Below are positions 7,452-15,907 of a stretch of 64,000 nt of DNA, piece after piece (within the stretch, counting starts at the first letter, position 1; each line of letters begins with the position of its first letter). The notes under the pieces were generated by a model. It saw nothing but the letters and a program-made list of their open reading frames with translations. It was not told where the DNA came from and did no database searches. The DNA is from Paragemmobacter amnigenus (lineage in GTDB: Bacteria > Pseudomonadota > Alphaproteobacteria > Rhodobacterales > Rhodobacteraceae): positions 1-64,000 of the forward strand of contig NZ_JAAATX020000014.1 in assembly GCF_009908265.2 (NCBI RefSeq), read 5' to 3'. A program made the translations under genes and the position numbers.

Positions 7452-8370
7452 GGTCTTCGGAGATTCCCTCAAGAACGCGATGGGTAAAGCGTCAACGTCG
7501 GATGAGGATGCGGATCTCGATCTGAAGCGCACGAGCCCAACTGTAGCTCGAGCGCAAGCATCGGTGTTGGAAGAAGACAAGCACGCCACGCGCCTGATCG
7601 ACCCGAGCACTGTTCGGATGTCCGCGGTCATGGATCGTATCGATCCGAGCGATGGCCTCGAAGAACTTGTGTCCTCGATCCGAGAACACGGACAAAAAGT
7701 TCCCATTCTTGTCCGCCGAACCCAGGATGGCGCACTTGAGATCGTCTATGGGCGCCGCAGGCTTCTCGCCTGTCGTGAGCTAGGTCAGAAGGTGCGGGCC
7801 ACGGTCATGGAAATGACCGAAGAGGAAGCTCTGATCGCCCAAGGCGTGGAGAACAATGCCCGCCAAGACCCCTCGTTTATCGAGAGGGCTCTGTTCGTCG
7901 CCGGGATAATTCGAGAACTTGGGAAAACAGACGAAACGCGCAAGAACGCCCAGACCATCGCCTATCGGGCACTCCAGATCGATGAGTCTCTCGTCTCTCG
8001 GATGAACCGTATCGCGACGGGTATTCCAATGGAGCTGATTCAGGCCATCGGACCTGCACATGGCGTTGGTCGGAGGGTCTGGGAGAAGCTTTTCAGGCTG
8101 TGCGAGAAGGACGTCTCGAGAGCCAGGGAAGTTGCACGTGAAATCCCCCGCACATTGCCCGGTCCAGACCGACTTGACGCAGCGATTACGCTGCTCACGG
8201 CCACCAAGGCAACTACACCCAAGGTTGAGCAAGGTGAGCGCGTGAAGATCGGCCGCAAAGGCAACCGCATCACAATCGATGTGGACGCTGACCTTGCCCC
8301 GCGCGTCGAAGACGCCATCCGAAAGCTGATCGGGGAGCTTCTTGACCGCAGTCAAGACAACCCAGAATGA
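7441..8370 (+). CDS. repB: RepB, centromere-binding partition protein
   Basis: A 309-residue ParB-family protein that starts at ATG 7441, inside the end of repA. The N-terminal part has the RepB/ParB box (ISEHGQK-like SIREHGQKVPILVRR, then EIVYGRRRLLACRELG). The central helix-turn-helix region (AYRALQIDESLVSRMNRIA) should bind parS, and the C-terminus is probably the dimerisation domain. A parS-like site (8341-8356) lies within its last codons. With RepA it forms the segregation complex. Confidence 0.93.
   Translation: MARKVFGDSLKNAMGKASTSDEDADLDLKRTSPTVARAQASVLEEDKHATRLIDPSTVRMSAVMDRIDPSDGLEELVSSIREHGQKVPILVRRTQDGALEIVYGRRRLLACRELGQKVRATVMEMTEEEALIAQGVENNARQDPSFIERALFVAGIIRELGKTDETRKNAQTIAYRALQIDESLVSRMNRIATGIPMELIQAIGPAHGVGRRVWEKLFRLCEKDVSRAREVAREIPRTLPGPDRLDAAITLLTATKATTPKVEQGERVKIGRKGNRITIDVDADLAPRVEDAIRKLIGELLDRSQDNPE
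8341..8356. promoter_or_regulatory. parS-like site 1 (inside the repB 3' end)
   Basis: CTTGACCGCAGTCAAG is a 16-bp palindrome with one mismatch to the two perfect copies at 8380 and 9703. It resembles the RepB-binding parS type (dyad around a central GC) of repABC plasmids. Confidence 0.65.
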
Positions 8371-8379
8371 CGACCCCGT

Positions 8380-8399
8380 GTCTTGACCGCGGTCAAGAC
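8380..8399. promoter_or_regulatory. parS-like site 2 (between repB and repC)
   Basis: GTCTTGACCGCGGTCAAGAC is a perfect 20-bp palindrome, ten bases after the repB stop codon. It is identical to the copy downstream of repC (9703-9722). Placement around repC and identity of the copies support a centromere function. Confidence 0.75.
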
Positions 8400-8573
8400 A
8401 TCAAAAGCAACGAGCAGAAAACGAAAGGAGGACGGGCTAGAAAAGGAAAGACCCCCCGAAAGCGGTGCTTCCGAAGGGCCTCAATCAGTCTCGACACCTG
8501 ATTGATACCCCCAAAACGAATCGAGTTCAACACCGCTCGCGGTGACCGGGGAAGCTTTTTCTTCCGAAACACC
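8400..8573 (-). ncRNA. Probable inc-alpha antisense RNA region (ctRNA) between repB and repC
   Basis: In repABC replicons a small antisense RNA in the repB-repC gap controls RepC synthesis and incompatibility. Here the 203-bp gap holds a perfect hairpin (TCAATCAG 8481-8488 with CTGATTGA 8498-8505). There is also a pair of possible attenuator arms, GCTTCC (about 8467) and GGAAGC (about 8550), the latter close to the repC start. The transcript limits are not visible, so the span given is the gap rather than an RNA. Confidence 0.4.
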
Positions 8574-9686
8574 ATGAGACATGTCACTCAAGCACGAACC
8601 GCCTTGGCGGAACAGGCAGCTATTGCCTGCTCTAACCCCTACGAGCTTCTGGGGCCGGTGCGGGTTCTTCGGAAAGACCTGAACCTCACGAGCAACGACG
8701 TCACCGTACTGACAGCGCTCATCAGCTTTCTTCCGCGCAATCAGAGCCCCAACTCTGGTGAAACACAGTGCCAGCTGACCGTTGTGTTCCCTTCTAACGC
8801 CTCCTTATCAGAGCGCGCAAACGGCATCGATGAGAGAACGCTTCGCCGCTGCCTGGGGCGCCTTGAGGCTGCGGGACTCATCCAGCGAAAGAGTTCAGCG
8901 AACGGGAAACGCTTCCCTCTCCGCTACGGAGGCATCATCAGGGATGCGTTTGGGATCGACTTGGGTCCGCTAATGCAGAGCCACGACGCTCTTGCAGCCA
9001 GAGCATCGAAGGTCACGGAAGAACGTGAACGCCTGCGCTCCCTCAAGGCAGAAGCCTTAGCGCTGCGCGCGTCCCTCCTTCAAGACGAACAGCTCAATGA
9101 CGCACGGTTGGCTTCACTGGAAACGATCCGAAACCTGCTTCGTCGAGCAACCCTGACTGCCGACACAGTCTTGCAAATCATCGCTGGTCTCCGCGAGCTC
9201 GGAGCCAACGCCAAGCGGAGCTACGGAGAGTGCCGCGATTCAAACACCCGTGCGAACCGAGTGCAATCGCAAGACCAAACCCTCGGCCGTGAGTACGCGA
9301 GCAAAATGTCCGCCAGGAACGGACAAAATGACCGGCAGATAGAGTCTGAAAAAAAAGAACATATAAAGAAAGACACGCACGTGAAGCAGACCAACGCTTC
9401 CCAAAGCATTGGGGCAGCGACCATGAACCGGGACCCTGCAAAAATGGCATGGACGGACTTTTCACATGTCGCGGACTTCTTCCCAGACCCGCCACGAACA
9501 GGCGAAGCCCTCAACCGCGTTCTCTTCGATATCGGTCGATTGCTTAGAATACACCAAGAAAAACTGATGCGCGGTCTCCAGAAAGCTGGGGCTGGACGGC
9601 TTTTGCTGATCTTGGACTACCTGTTGGGGAAGGGGGAAGCGATCAGGCAGCCCGAGGCATACTTTGAAACGATCCTGCGCGCATAG
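8574..9686 (+). CDS. repC: RepC, replication initiator of the repABC replicon
   Basis: A 370-residue initiator. ATG 8574 is chosen because it leaves the antisense region upstream; an alternative upstream start would extend the protein by 24 residues. The N-terminal replication domain (about 1-150) contains the winged-helix segment ERTLRRCLGRLEAAGLIQRKSS and the RFPLRYGG motif typical of RepC. A coiled-coil-like Arg/Glu/Leu stretch follows (about 145-180). The C-terminal domain (LEAYFETILRA-type end) is also typical. The origin of replication of such plasmids usually lies within repC. No clear Shine-Dalgarno precedes it, consistent with translation being controlled by the leader structure. Confidence 0.92.
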   Translation: MRHVTQARTALAEQAAIACSNPYELLGPVRVLRKDLNLTSNDVTVLTALISFLPRNQSPNSGETQCQLTVVFPSNASLSERANGIDERTLRRCLGRLEAAGLIQRKSSANGKRFPLRYGGIIRDAFGIDLGPLMQSHDALAARASKVTEERERLRSLKAEALALRASLLQDEQLNDARLASLETIRNLLRRATLTADTVLQIIAGLRELGANAKRSYGECRDSNTRANRVQSQDQTLGREYASKMSARNGQNDRQIESEKKEHIKKDTHVKQTNASQSIGAATMNRDPAKMAWTDFSHVADFFPDPPRTGEALNRVLFDIGRLLRIHQEKLMRGLQKAGAGRLLLILDYLLGKGEAIRQPEAYFETILRA

Positions 9687-9702
9687 AGCATGCAGCTTAC
9701 AC

Positions 9703-9722
9703 GTCTTGACCGCGGTCAAGAC
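9703..9722. promoter_or_regulatory. parS-like site 3 (downstream of repC)
   Basis: A second exact copy of the 20-bp palindrome GTCTTGACCGCGGTCAAGAC, 16 bp after the repC stop. Three sites thus bracket repC. Confidence 0.75.
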
Positions 9723-9754
9723 CGACGAAGAGAGGGAAAGGTTGGGGGTTGAGG

Positions 9755-9812
9755 GGTGACGGGAAGTGAGATCGGGAGAGTGGCTTCCGACGCCCGTCGT
9801 GGAGAAGATCTG
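9755..9812 (+). promoter_or_regulatory. Conserved leader element A, copy 1 (before the ParB-like gene)
   Basis: GGTGACGGG, then 10 bp later GGGAGAGTGGCTYCCGRCGC and CCGTCG, ending in a GGAGA ribosome-binding site directly before ATG 9813. Nearly the same arrangement precedes the DUF932 gene at 32662-32718. The GC-rich part can fold into a short hairpin. It looks like a shared 5' untranslated control element of the plasmid backbone. Confidence 0.5.
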
Positions 9813-11984
9813 ATGGCGAAAGCAACCCAGAACGTCGTCCTGTCCCCGTCGCGGGACATCCCCTTCAACAAGCTCGTGCTGAGCCAGTCCAACGTGCGGC
9901 GCATCAAGGCCGGCGTCTCGGTCGAGGAACTGGCCGAGGACATCGCCCGGCGCGGGCTCCTGCAGAGCCTGAACGTCCGGCCTGTGCTCGATGCGGATGG
10001 GGTCGAGACCGGTATGTTCGAGATCCCCGCCGGTGGCCGCCGCTTTCAGGCGCTGTCGCTCCTGGTGAAGCAGAAGCGGCTGGCCAAGACCGCGCCGATC
10101 CCCTGCATCGTTCGGGACGCCGCGTCCGAGATTCTGGCCGAGGATGACTCGCTGGCAGAGAACATACAGCGCGTGGCCCTGCACCCGCTCGACCAGTTCC
10201 GTGCGTTTCAGGCTCTGCGCGAGAAGGGTCAGGGCGAGGAGGCGATTGCCGCGGCCTTCTTCGTTACCCGGCAGATTGTGAAACAGCGCCTGAAGCTCGC
10301 CTCTGTGGCCCCTACCCTCCTGGATGTCTATGCCGAGGATGGCATGACGCTCGAACAGCTGATGGCCTTCACCGTGAACCCGGATCATGCGCGTCAGGTG
10401 CAGGTCTGGGAAGCAGTGAAGAACTCCTGGAACAAGGAGCCCTACGCCATCCGGCGCATGCTGACGGAAACCTCGATCCGGGCGTCCGATCGTCGTGCTG
10501 TCTTCGTCGGTGTCGATGCCTATGAAGCGGCAGGCGGTGTCGTGCTGCGCGATCTCTTCCAAGGTGATGACGGTGGCTGGCTCGAGGACCCTGCCCTGCT
10601 CGACCGGCTGGTTTCCGAGAAGCTTCAGGCCGAAGCCGATGCGCTGACCTCGGAGGGCTGGAAGTGGATCGAGGTGGCGACCGACCTGCCCTATGGCTAC
10701 AGCCACGGCCTGCGGCGTCTGGCCGGTGATCCTGCGCCGATGACCGACGAGGAAAGCGCGTCCCACGCGACGCTCCTCGCAGAGTATCGGGCGCTGGAGG
10801 AGGAATACTCCGGCCAAGACGAGTACCCCGAGGAGATCGATGCTCGGCTTGGTCAGCTCGAGATGGCGATGGAAGCGCTTGAACAGCGGCCCCTGATCTA
10901 CGATCCGGCCGAGGTTGCGCGGGCGGGCGTCTTCGTGACGCTAGATCGGGACGGCAGCCTTGCGATCTATCGCGGCTATGTCCGGCCCGAAGACGAGTCG
11001 CGCGAGGAGACCGCGGTACAGGAGGATGATGGTGCGGATGCCATGGGGCAGGGGGGTGATTTCGGTGTTTCCAACTGGAAACCATCGGCGACCTCCGCTG
11101 GCGCCACCGTCATAACCTCGGGCGGTCACCCGATCGGCGCGGACGCATCCGACGAGGAAGACGACGGGGCGCTGAAGCCGTTGCCTGAGCGGCTGGTCAT
11201 GGAACTGACGGCCCATCGGACCCTCGCGCTGCGTGAGGCTATCGGACGGTCGCCGGACGTCGCGCTGACGCTTCTCCTCCTGAAGCTGGTCACGGATACC
11301 TTCCGCACCTCCTCTGCTTCGGGCAGCTGCCTCGAAGCCTCTGTCCGATACGTCTACATGTCGGCGCAGGCGCCCGATCTGAAGGACAGCGTCGTGGCCA
11401 AGCTCGTCGACGAGCGTCACGCAGCTTGGGAGGCTGATCTGCCCCTCGGCGATGATGCCGCGCTTTGGGACTATCTGACCGTGCTCGATCAGGGCAGCCG
11501 TCTCGCGCTCCTGGCGCATTGCCTCAGCTTCGGGATCAACGCGCTCCATGAGAAGGTGAACCCCTATGGGGCAGGCATCTCCGCCAGCGGTCTGACCCGC
11601 CGCATGGCACATGCCGATCTCGTGGCCCGCGCGGTCGATCTCGACATGGTCGAGGCAGGTTGGGAGCCGACGGTCGATGGCTATCTCAACCGCGTGCCCA
11701 AGGCCCGGATCCTCGAGGCTGTGCGCGAGGCGAAGGGGAAGGGGACTGCGCAGCTTCTCGATCACCTCAAGAAGGGTGAGATGGCCACAGAGGCTGAGCG
11801 GCTGCTCAAGGGCAGCGGTTGGTTGCCCGAGGTCCTGCGCCGGGCTGATCTGGCGGCAGGCGACGGCCTAAGGATTGCAGAAGGGCAGGGGGAGGACGCG
11901 AGCGCGCCCGATGACATCGATCTCCCCGCCTTCTTGACGGCTGACCTGGCCGGCGGCGACGCGTCGATGCTGGCTGCGGAATGA
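9813..11984 (+). CDS. Large ParB/RepB/Spo0J-like plasmid protein
   Basis: A 723-residue protein starting at ATG 9813 after GGAGA. The N-terminal ParB-like domain (about 10-130) has SQSNVRR, VEELAEDIARRGLLQSL, EIPAGGRRFQAL and DSLAENIQR. A helix-turn-helix-like region follows (FFVTRQIVKQRLKLA, about 155-170). The remaining 500 residues are an acidic, helix-rich extension without a domain I recognise. This ParB-like family is distinct from RepB and is a frequent accessory gene of alphaproteobacterial plasmids and integrative elements. Whether it takes part in segregation or in gene regulation during transfer is unknown. A GAAA-loop hairpin follows it. Confidence 0.85.
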   Translation: MAKATQNVVLSPSRDIPFNKLVLSQSNVRRIKAGVSVEELAEDIARRGLLQSLNVRPVLDADGVETGMFEIPAGGRRFQALSLLVKQKRLAKTAPIPCIVRDAASEILAEDDSLAENIQRVALHPLDQFRAFQALREKGQGEEAIAAAFFVTRQIVKQRLKLASVAPTLLDVYAEDGMTLEQLMAFTVNPDHARQVQVWEAVKNSWNKEPYAIRRMLTETSIRASDRRAVFVGVDAYEAAGGVVLRDLFQGDDGGWLEDPALLDRLVSEKLQAEADALTSEGWKWIEVATDLPYGYSHGLRRLAGDPAPMTDEESASHATLLAEYRALEEEYSGQDEYPEEIDARLGQLEMAMEALEQRPLIYDPAEVARAGVFVTLDRDGSLAIYRGYVRPEDESREETAVQEDDGADAMGQGGDFGVSNWKPSATSAGATVITSGGHPIGADASDEEDDGALKPLPERLVMELTAHRTLALREAIGRSPDVALTLLLLKLVTDTFRTSSASGSCLEASVRYVYMSAQAPDLKDSVVAKLVDERHAAWEADLPLGDDAALWDYLTVLDQGSRLALLAHCLSFGINALHEKVNPYGAGISASGLTRRMAHADLVARAVDLDMVEAGWEPTVDGYLNRVPKARILEAVREAKGKGTAQLLDHLKKGEMATEAERLLKGSGWLPEVLRRADLAAGDGLRIAEGQGEDASAPDDIDLPAFLTADLAGGDASMLAAE

Positions 11985-11999
11985 TCTGAGCCATCCGGG

Positions 12000-12017
12000 G
12001 GCGGGGAAACCCGCCCT
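12000..12017 (+). terminator. Hairpin terminator after the ParB-like gene
   Basis: A perfect 7-bp stem GGGCGGG / CCCGCCC closed by a GAAA tetraloop, 16 bp after the stop codon. A T-tract is missing. The core GCGGGGAAACCCGCC is identical to the hairpin after ssb (31011-31025). Confidence 0.6.
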
Positions 12018-12051
12018 CACCCCCACAAAACACAGCAATATCAATATGATG

Positions 12052-12071
12052 AATGCGAGCACTCGTATTCA
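12052..12071. promoter_or_regulatory. Palindrome upstream of the gene at 12084
   Basis: GAATGCGAG (12052-12060) and CTCGTATTC (12063-12071) form a 9-bp inverted repeat with one mismatch, 13 bp before the ATG at 12084. It may be an operator or an mRNA structure that overlaps the ribosome-binding region. Confidence 0.35.
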
Positions 12072-12083
12072 GGATGAGGAATC

Positions 12084-12557
12084 ATGTCTGCAACAACCAT
12101 CATCGACACAGCCCCTCTGGGGGCACTGATCCGCTACACCGACGGCAGCCCGAAGCCGCCGGCACGTTTCACCAAGAAGCTCGCGGCCTGGGAGCGCTCG
12201 AACGGCGTCGGCCGCCTCGTGAAGAAGGAACCGCCCAGGGCATATCCGACCTGGACGGCACCGGCCTCCTTCACGCTGCATGAAGGCAACTTCTCCTCCG
12301 ACGGGGTCATTCTCGTCACCATCATGCGCAGTCATTCGGCGGACAGTCGTCTGATCTTCGAGGTGGCCGAGGAACCGAAGTCGGAGCAGGTCCGCGTGCT
12401 CCTCGACTTCGGCGGCAACACCGAGTTGCTGCATCTGGCGGAGTCCCTCACCGCTGCCGAGCTCTGGATTGCACGGGAGGGCTATCGCAACGCGCGGCTG
12501 GAAATCGTCGGTTATGAAGACGGCGATAGGGCAGGGGGCGCGGACCTGGCCGCCTGA
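12084..12557 (+). CDS. Conserved hypothetical plasmid protein, 157 residues
   Basis: A soluble 157-residue protein with no domain I can name. Visible features are a basic N-terminal third (FTKKLAAWERSNGVGRLVKKEPPRAYPTW, in pieces), a beta-rich middle (SFTLHEGN, VILVTIMRS, RLIFEVAEE) and an acidic end. A GAGG lies 8 bases before the ATG. It follows the ParB-like gene in the same direction, behind its own terminator and palindrome, so it may be transcribed separately. Frame length and the ribosome-binding site make it a real gene; the function is unknown. Confidence 0.7.
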   Translation: MSATTIIDTAPLGALIRYTDGSPKPPARFTKKLAAWERSNGVGRLVKKEPPRAYPTWTAPASFTLHEGNFSSDGVILVTIMRSHSADSRLIFEVAEEPKSEQVRVLLDFGGNTELLHLAESLTAAELWIAREGYRNARLEIVGYEDGDRAGGADLAA

Positions 12558-12737
12558 GCCCTGACAATGCGTGAGGGGCCTGCCGAAGGGCGGACCTCTC
12601 ACCGACCACTCCCTCTGCCCGCGATATTGCGCGGGCGCCAAGGCTCCATCCTTCGGGACGGATGATCGTCAACCAAGAGCCTGCCTAGGAGGCTGGCGGC
12701 TTTCGAAGCATCAGCGGGACAACCGGCTCCTGACGTT

Positions 12738-12923
12738 GGGGGACCATCCCCCGCTCGCCATTCCCTTCCTTGCCCCGAATCCCGTCTTCGAGATCAACCC
12801 GCAAAGGGGTCGGACTACGGGCAAGCCCGTGCCGCCGGGAGGATTCGGGCGAGCCGAACGCACCCGGTGATGTCAGCCAGTCTTCGGGCCTGCGGGGTCC
12901 TGTCGCGCGGGGGATGGTCCCCC
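12738..12923. repeat. 17-bp inverted repeat pair, each arm itself a hairpin
   Basis: GGGGGACCATCCCCCGC (12738-12754) and its exact reverse complement GCGGGGGATGGTCCCCC (12907-12923) are 152 bp apart. Each arm can also fold alone (six to eight G-C/A-T pairs around a three-base loop). They lie in the 390-bp stretch 12558-12947, where I see no convincing gene, and the second arm is part of the leader of the next small gene. Confidence 0.6.
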
Positions 12924-12947
12924 GCCTCCAAGACAGGAGCCAAACAG
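12907..12947 (+). promoter_or_regulatory. Leader element B, copy 1 (hairpin plus AAGACAGGAGC)
   Basis: The hairpin GCGGGGGA-TGG-TCCCCCGC is followed by AAGACAGGAGC (12930-12940) and, seven bases later, by the ATG at 12948. The ssb gene has the same layout: GGGACGGTCCC (30543-30553), then AAGACAGGAGC (30555-30565). The shared 11-mer contains the Shine-Dalgarno. Confidence 0.5.
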
Positions 12948-13112
12948 ATGTCCCGCAAAGATGCACACGCCTTCGCCGCCTCCCTCGCCGCCACGCTCAT
13001 GGTCTCGATCGTCGTTTTCCGGGCAGGAGATGGAACCTTCGGCGCTGTTCCCGCCGATGAAATCGACGGCGACGAGGTCGTGATCGTCTCGGAATACGAT
13101 CCCTTCGGGTGA
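12948..13112 (+). CDS. 54-residue hypothetical protein with one hydrophobic segment
   Basis: A small frame beginning MSRKDAHAFAASLAATLMVS, with a hydrophobic stretch at about residues 9-24 (AFAASLAATLMVSIVVF) and an acidic C-terminal tail (EIDGDEVVIVSEYDPFG). It could be membrane-anchored or exported. The GGAG in leader element B sets the start. A perfect TTCG-loop hairpin overlaps its end. The function is unknown; the upstream leader shared with ssb suggests it belongs to the plasmid backbone regulon. Confidence 0.65.
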   Translation: MSRKDAHAFAASLAATLMVSIVVFRAGDGTFGAVPADEIDGDEVVIVSEYDPFG

Positions 13113-13126
13113 GGCTTCGGCCTCAC
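13109..13126 (+). terminator. TTCG-tetraloop terminator
   Basis: GTGAGGC-TTCG-GCCTCAC is a perfect 7-bp stem with a UUCG loop followed by TTTC. It overlaps the last bases of the 54-residue gene and closes the maintenance module. Confidence 0.7.
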
Positions 13127-13498
13127 TTTCCGAGGGCCTGCCACGGCGCAGGTGCGCCTCCGGGCCTATCTCCGATAGAGTGATCGGCGGTGCCGATCTG
13201 AGGAAGGCTTATGTGCCACCAGCACAGATCTTGGGGCGCAGAGGGCGGAAAGCGGCTGTTCGCCGCGGTTAAGACGAATGGCATGTAAGCGCAGGAAGCG
13301 AGCCGATGGCAGGGTTGGCCGTGCGACCTTGCCTAAATTATTGCGCGACAATCTGGGTGAGACCGAGAACCTAAGTGGCATGGTTCAAGGGCCGTTGCGG
13401 ATATCTGTAAGCCTTTCGCGCCTTCCTGATCGGTTGCCGAGCGTTACAGCAATGAGCGGGTTATCTTCAAACGAGCCGTTTATGATCGCCAAAATAGG
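13127..13498. other. Stretch without a convincing gene
   Basis: These 372 bp join the plasmid maintenance module to the first catabolic island. Small frames exist on both strands, but none has a ribosome-binding site or a recognisable motif. A plus-strand frame at 13278-13514 has a faint LysR-like phrase (GPLRISVSL) that I do not trust. The segment may hold eroded sequence left by acquisition of the island. Confidence 0.4.
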
Positions 13499-13645
13499 TC
13501 ACTGGCAGCGGTAGGATTGGTCTTTCGCGATTTTCTGAATTGCACGTAGATCAACAGAACTTGGGGATGGATGATAGGCAGGGTGGACGCACAACGACGC
13601 ATGGAACGGGATGGTGACGTCCTTGCCCCTGACAATCTCGACCAT
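13499..13645 (-). pseudogene. Possible truncated divergent 4Fe-4S (Fer4_19-like) protein
   Basis: A 48-residue frame starting MVEIVRGKDVTI, with a GGGAG ribosome-binding site eight bases before the ATG at 13645. The first 22 residues resemble the beginning of the divergent 4Fe-4S mono-cluster proteins (EIV.GK.VTI.F....C.H), but the remaining cysteines and the usual length (about 65-75 residues) are missing, and the end diverges. It is most likely a degraded remnant at the edge of the catabolic island. The family call is tentative. Confidence 0.35.
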
Positions 13646-13756
13646 GTGCAATCTCCCTTAGCGGCGACAATCGCGTGACCGCCACCCGGGAAGGCTGCCC
13701 CCTATGCACTTCGCCTCCTCAAGGATTCGATCTGACTGGACAGGAGAGCGGGCAAC

Positions 13757-14956
13757 TCACACGCGTTCCAGCGCGATGGCGATGCCCTGCCCCACGCCGA
13801 TGCACATGGTAGAGAGTGAGCGTCTGCCGTTGATGTGGCGCAATTCCAGCGCGGCCGTGCCGGTGATCCTCGCACCCGACATGCCCAAGGGGTGACCCAG
13901 CGCGATGGCCCCGCCGTTGCGGTTCACCCGAGGGTCATCGTCGGCGATCCCGAGCTGGCGCAGCGTGGCCACGCCTTGCGCGGCGAAGGCCTCGTTCAGT
14001 TCGATCACGTCGAAATCTGCCTGGGAGAGCCCCAGCCGCGCCATCAGTTTCTGGCTCGCGGGTGCCGGGCCGATGCCCATGATGCGCGGCGGCACGCCCG
14101 CGGTCGCCCCGCCGAGGACGCGGGCGATCGGCGTCAGGCCATGCGCGCGGGCGGCGTCGGCGCTGGCCAGTATCAGCGCCGCGGCGCCATCGTTGACGCC
14201 CGACGCGTTCCCCGCCGTGACCGAGCCGTTCGGGAACAGTGACCGCAGCTTTGCCAGCGCCTCGGCCGTTGTCGCGCGGGGATGCTCATCGCGGTCTACC
14301 ACCAGCGCCTCGCCCTTGCGCTGCGGGATCGTGACAGGGGTGATCTCAGCCGCGAGGCGCCCGTTGACTTGCGCAGCCGACGCCTTGGCCTGGCTGGACA
14401 GTGCCATCGCGTCCTGCGCCTCGCGGCTGATGCCGTAGTCATCCGCCACGTTCTGCCCGGTCTGCGGCATCGAATCCGTGCCGTAGGCCGCGTGCATCGC
14501 CGGATTGATCAGCCGCCAGCCGATGGTGGTGTCGCAGATCTCGGCGTTGCGAGAAAAGGCGTTGTCGGCCTTGGGCATTACGAAGGGGGCGCGGCTCATG
14601 CTTTCGACACCGCCCGCGATGACTAGCTGCGCCTCGCCGGCGGCGATCTGGCGCGCCGCGGTCAGCACCGCGTCCATTCCCGAGCCACAAAGCCGGTTGA
14701 TCGTGGTCCCGGTGACGCCGACCGGCAGCCCCGCCAGCAACAGCGACATCCGCGCCACGTTGCGGTTATCCTCGCCCGCCTGGTTGGCGCAGCCGAAGAT
14801 CACGTCATCGACCGCCGCCCAGTCCACACCCGCGTTGCGGTCCATCAGCGCTCGCAGGGGAATGGCCGCCAGATCGTCGGGGCGCACCGATGAGAGCGCC
14901 CCGCCATAGCGCCCGATCGGCGTGCGGATGTAGTCGCAGATGAAGACGTCGGTCAT
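13757..14956 (-). CDS. pcaF: Acetyl-CoA acyltransferase, 3-oxoadipyl-CoA thiolase type
   Basis: A 399-residue thiolase, the normal length. The acyl-accepting Cys is in [11 protein letters not shown] (about residue 90), the His and Cys base pair in [17 protein letters not shown] and [10 protein letters not shown], and [10 protein letters not shown] is conserved. [10 protein letters not shown] is characteristic of the PcaF/PaaJ branch, which cleaves 3-oxoadipyl-CoA to succinyl-CoA and acetyl-CoA. It is the last gene of the minus-strand operon running from 23981. In this context it would finish beta-oxidation of a C6 dicarboxylate. General thiolase activity on other 3-oxoacyl-CoAs is possible. 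Confidence 0.88.
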   Translation of the reverse strand: MTDVFICDYIRTPIGRYGGALSSVRPDDLAAIPLRALMDRNAGVDWAAVDDVIFGCANQAGEDNRNVARMSLLLAGLPVGVTGTTINRLCGSGMDAVLTAARQIAAGEAQLVIAGGVESMSRAPFVMPKADNAFSRNAEICDTTIGWRLINPAMHAAYGTDSMPQTGQNVADDYGISREAQDAMALSSQAKASAAQVNGRLAAEITPVTIPQRKGEALVVDRDEHPRATTAEALAKLRSLFPNGSVTAGNASGVNDGAAALILASADAARAHGLTPIARVLGGATAGVPPRIMGIGPAPASQKLMARLGLSQADFDVIELNEAFAAQGVATLRQLGIADDDPRVNRNGGAIALGHPLGMSGARITGTAALELRHINGRRSLSTMCIGVGQGIAIALERV

Positions 14957-14979
14957 GTTGGTGCTCCGAGTGTGGCAAC

Positions 14980-15906
14980 TTACAGCTTCTCGATCATTTC
15001 CGGCACGGCGGTAAACAGGTCTGCGACCAATCCATAGTCGGCGACCTGGAAGATTGGGGCCTCTTCGTCCTTGTTGATCGCGACGATGACCTTCGAATCC
15101 TTCATCCCGGCGAGGTGCTGGATCGCACCCGAGATGCCGACGGCGACGTAAAGGTCCGGAGCCACGACCTTGCCGGTCTGCCCGACTTGCCAGTCGTTCG
15201 GCGCAAAGCCCGAGTCCACCGCGGCGCGCGAGGCACCGACAGCGGCGTTCAGCTTGTCCGCGAGCTTCTCAATCAGCGCGAACTCGGTCTGCGAGCCCAC
15301 GCCACGTCCGCCCGAGACCACGATCCCGGCCGACGTCAGCTCGGGACGGTCGGGGGACGCGACCTTATCCTCGACCCAGGCGGACAGCCCGCTGTCGACC
15401 GAGGCCGAGACCTTCTCGACCGGGGCGTTACCGCCCTTGCCCGCCGCATCGAAAGTCGCGGTGCGGATGGTCAGCACCTTCTTCGTATCCGAGGTCTTGA
15501 CCGTGTGGATCGCGTTCCCGGCATAGATTGGCCGGTCGAAGGTCGCAGCGTCATGCACCGCCAGCACTTCCGAGATCACCATGACGTCCAGCAGGGCTGC
15601 CACGCGGGGCAGGACCGACTTGGACAATGCGCCCGAGGCGGCGACGATGTGCTCGTAGTCACCGGCCAGCGACACGACCAGCGCGGCGGTGGGCTCGGCC
15701 AGGCCATGCGCGTAGGCCCCGTCCTCGGCCAGTAGTACCTTCGCCACGCCTTCCAGCGTCGCGGTCTCGGCCGCAGCGGCCGCTGCATCGGGATCCGCGA
15801 CCAGCACGGTCACTGGACCCAGCGATTTCACCGCGGTCAACGCCTTCGCCACCTGGTCGGTCGCGAGTTTCCCGTCAGCAACGTCGGCAAGAAGAAGAAC
15901 GGCCAT
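14980..15906 (-). CDS. etfA: Electron transfer flavoprotein alpha subunit
   Basis: A 308-residue ETF alpha subunit of usual length. The C-terminal FAD-binding domain shows [42 protein letters not shown] and [12 protein letters not shown]. It begins one base after the etfB stop, so the two are co-translated. ETF carries electrons from acyl-CoA dehydrogenases to ETF-quinone oxidoreductase. Its presence beside an acyl-CoA dehydrogenase (24963) indicates a dedicated electron acceptor for this pathway; no ETF-QO is present here, so that step would rely on the host. Confidence 0.93.
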   Translation of the reverse strand: MAVLLLADVADGKLATDQVAKALTAVKSLGPVTVLVADPDAAAAAAETATLEGVAKVLLAEDGAYAHGLAEPTAALVVSLAGDYEHIVAASGALSKSVLPRVAALLDVMVISEVLAVHDAATFDRPIYAGNAIHTVKTSDTKKVLTIRTATFDAAGKGGNAPVEKVSASVDSGLSAWVEDKVASPDRPELTSAGIVVSGGRGVGSQTEFALIEKLADKLNAAVGASRAAVDSGFAPNDWQVGQTGKVVAPDLYVAVGISGAIQHLAGMKDSKVIVAINKDEEAPIFQVADYGLVADLFTAVPEMIEKL

Positions 15907-15907
15907 C

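Noticed and set aside
13278-13514. Possible LysR regulator fragment on the plus strand
   Set aside because: Only one short phrase (GPLRISVSL) resembles LysR proteins, there is no helix-turn-helix and no ribosome-binding site.
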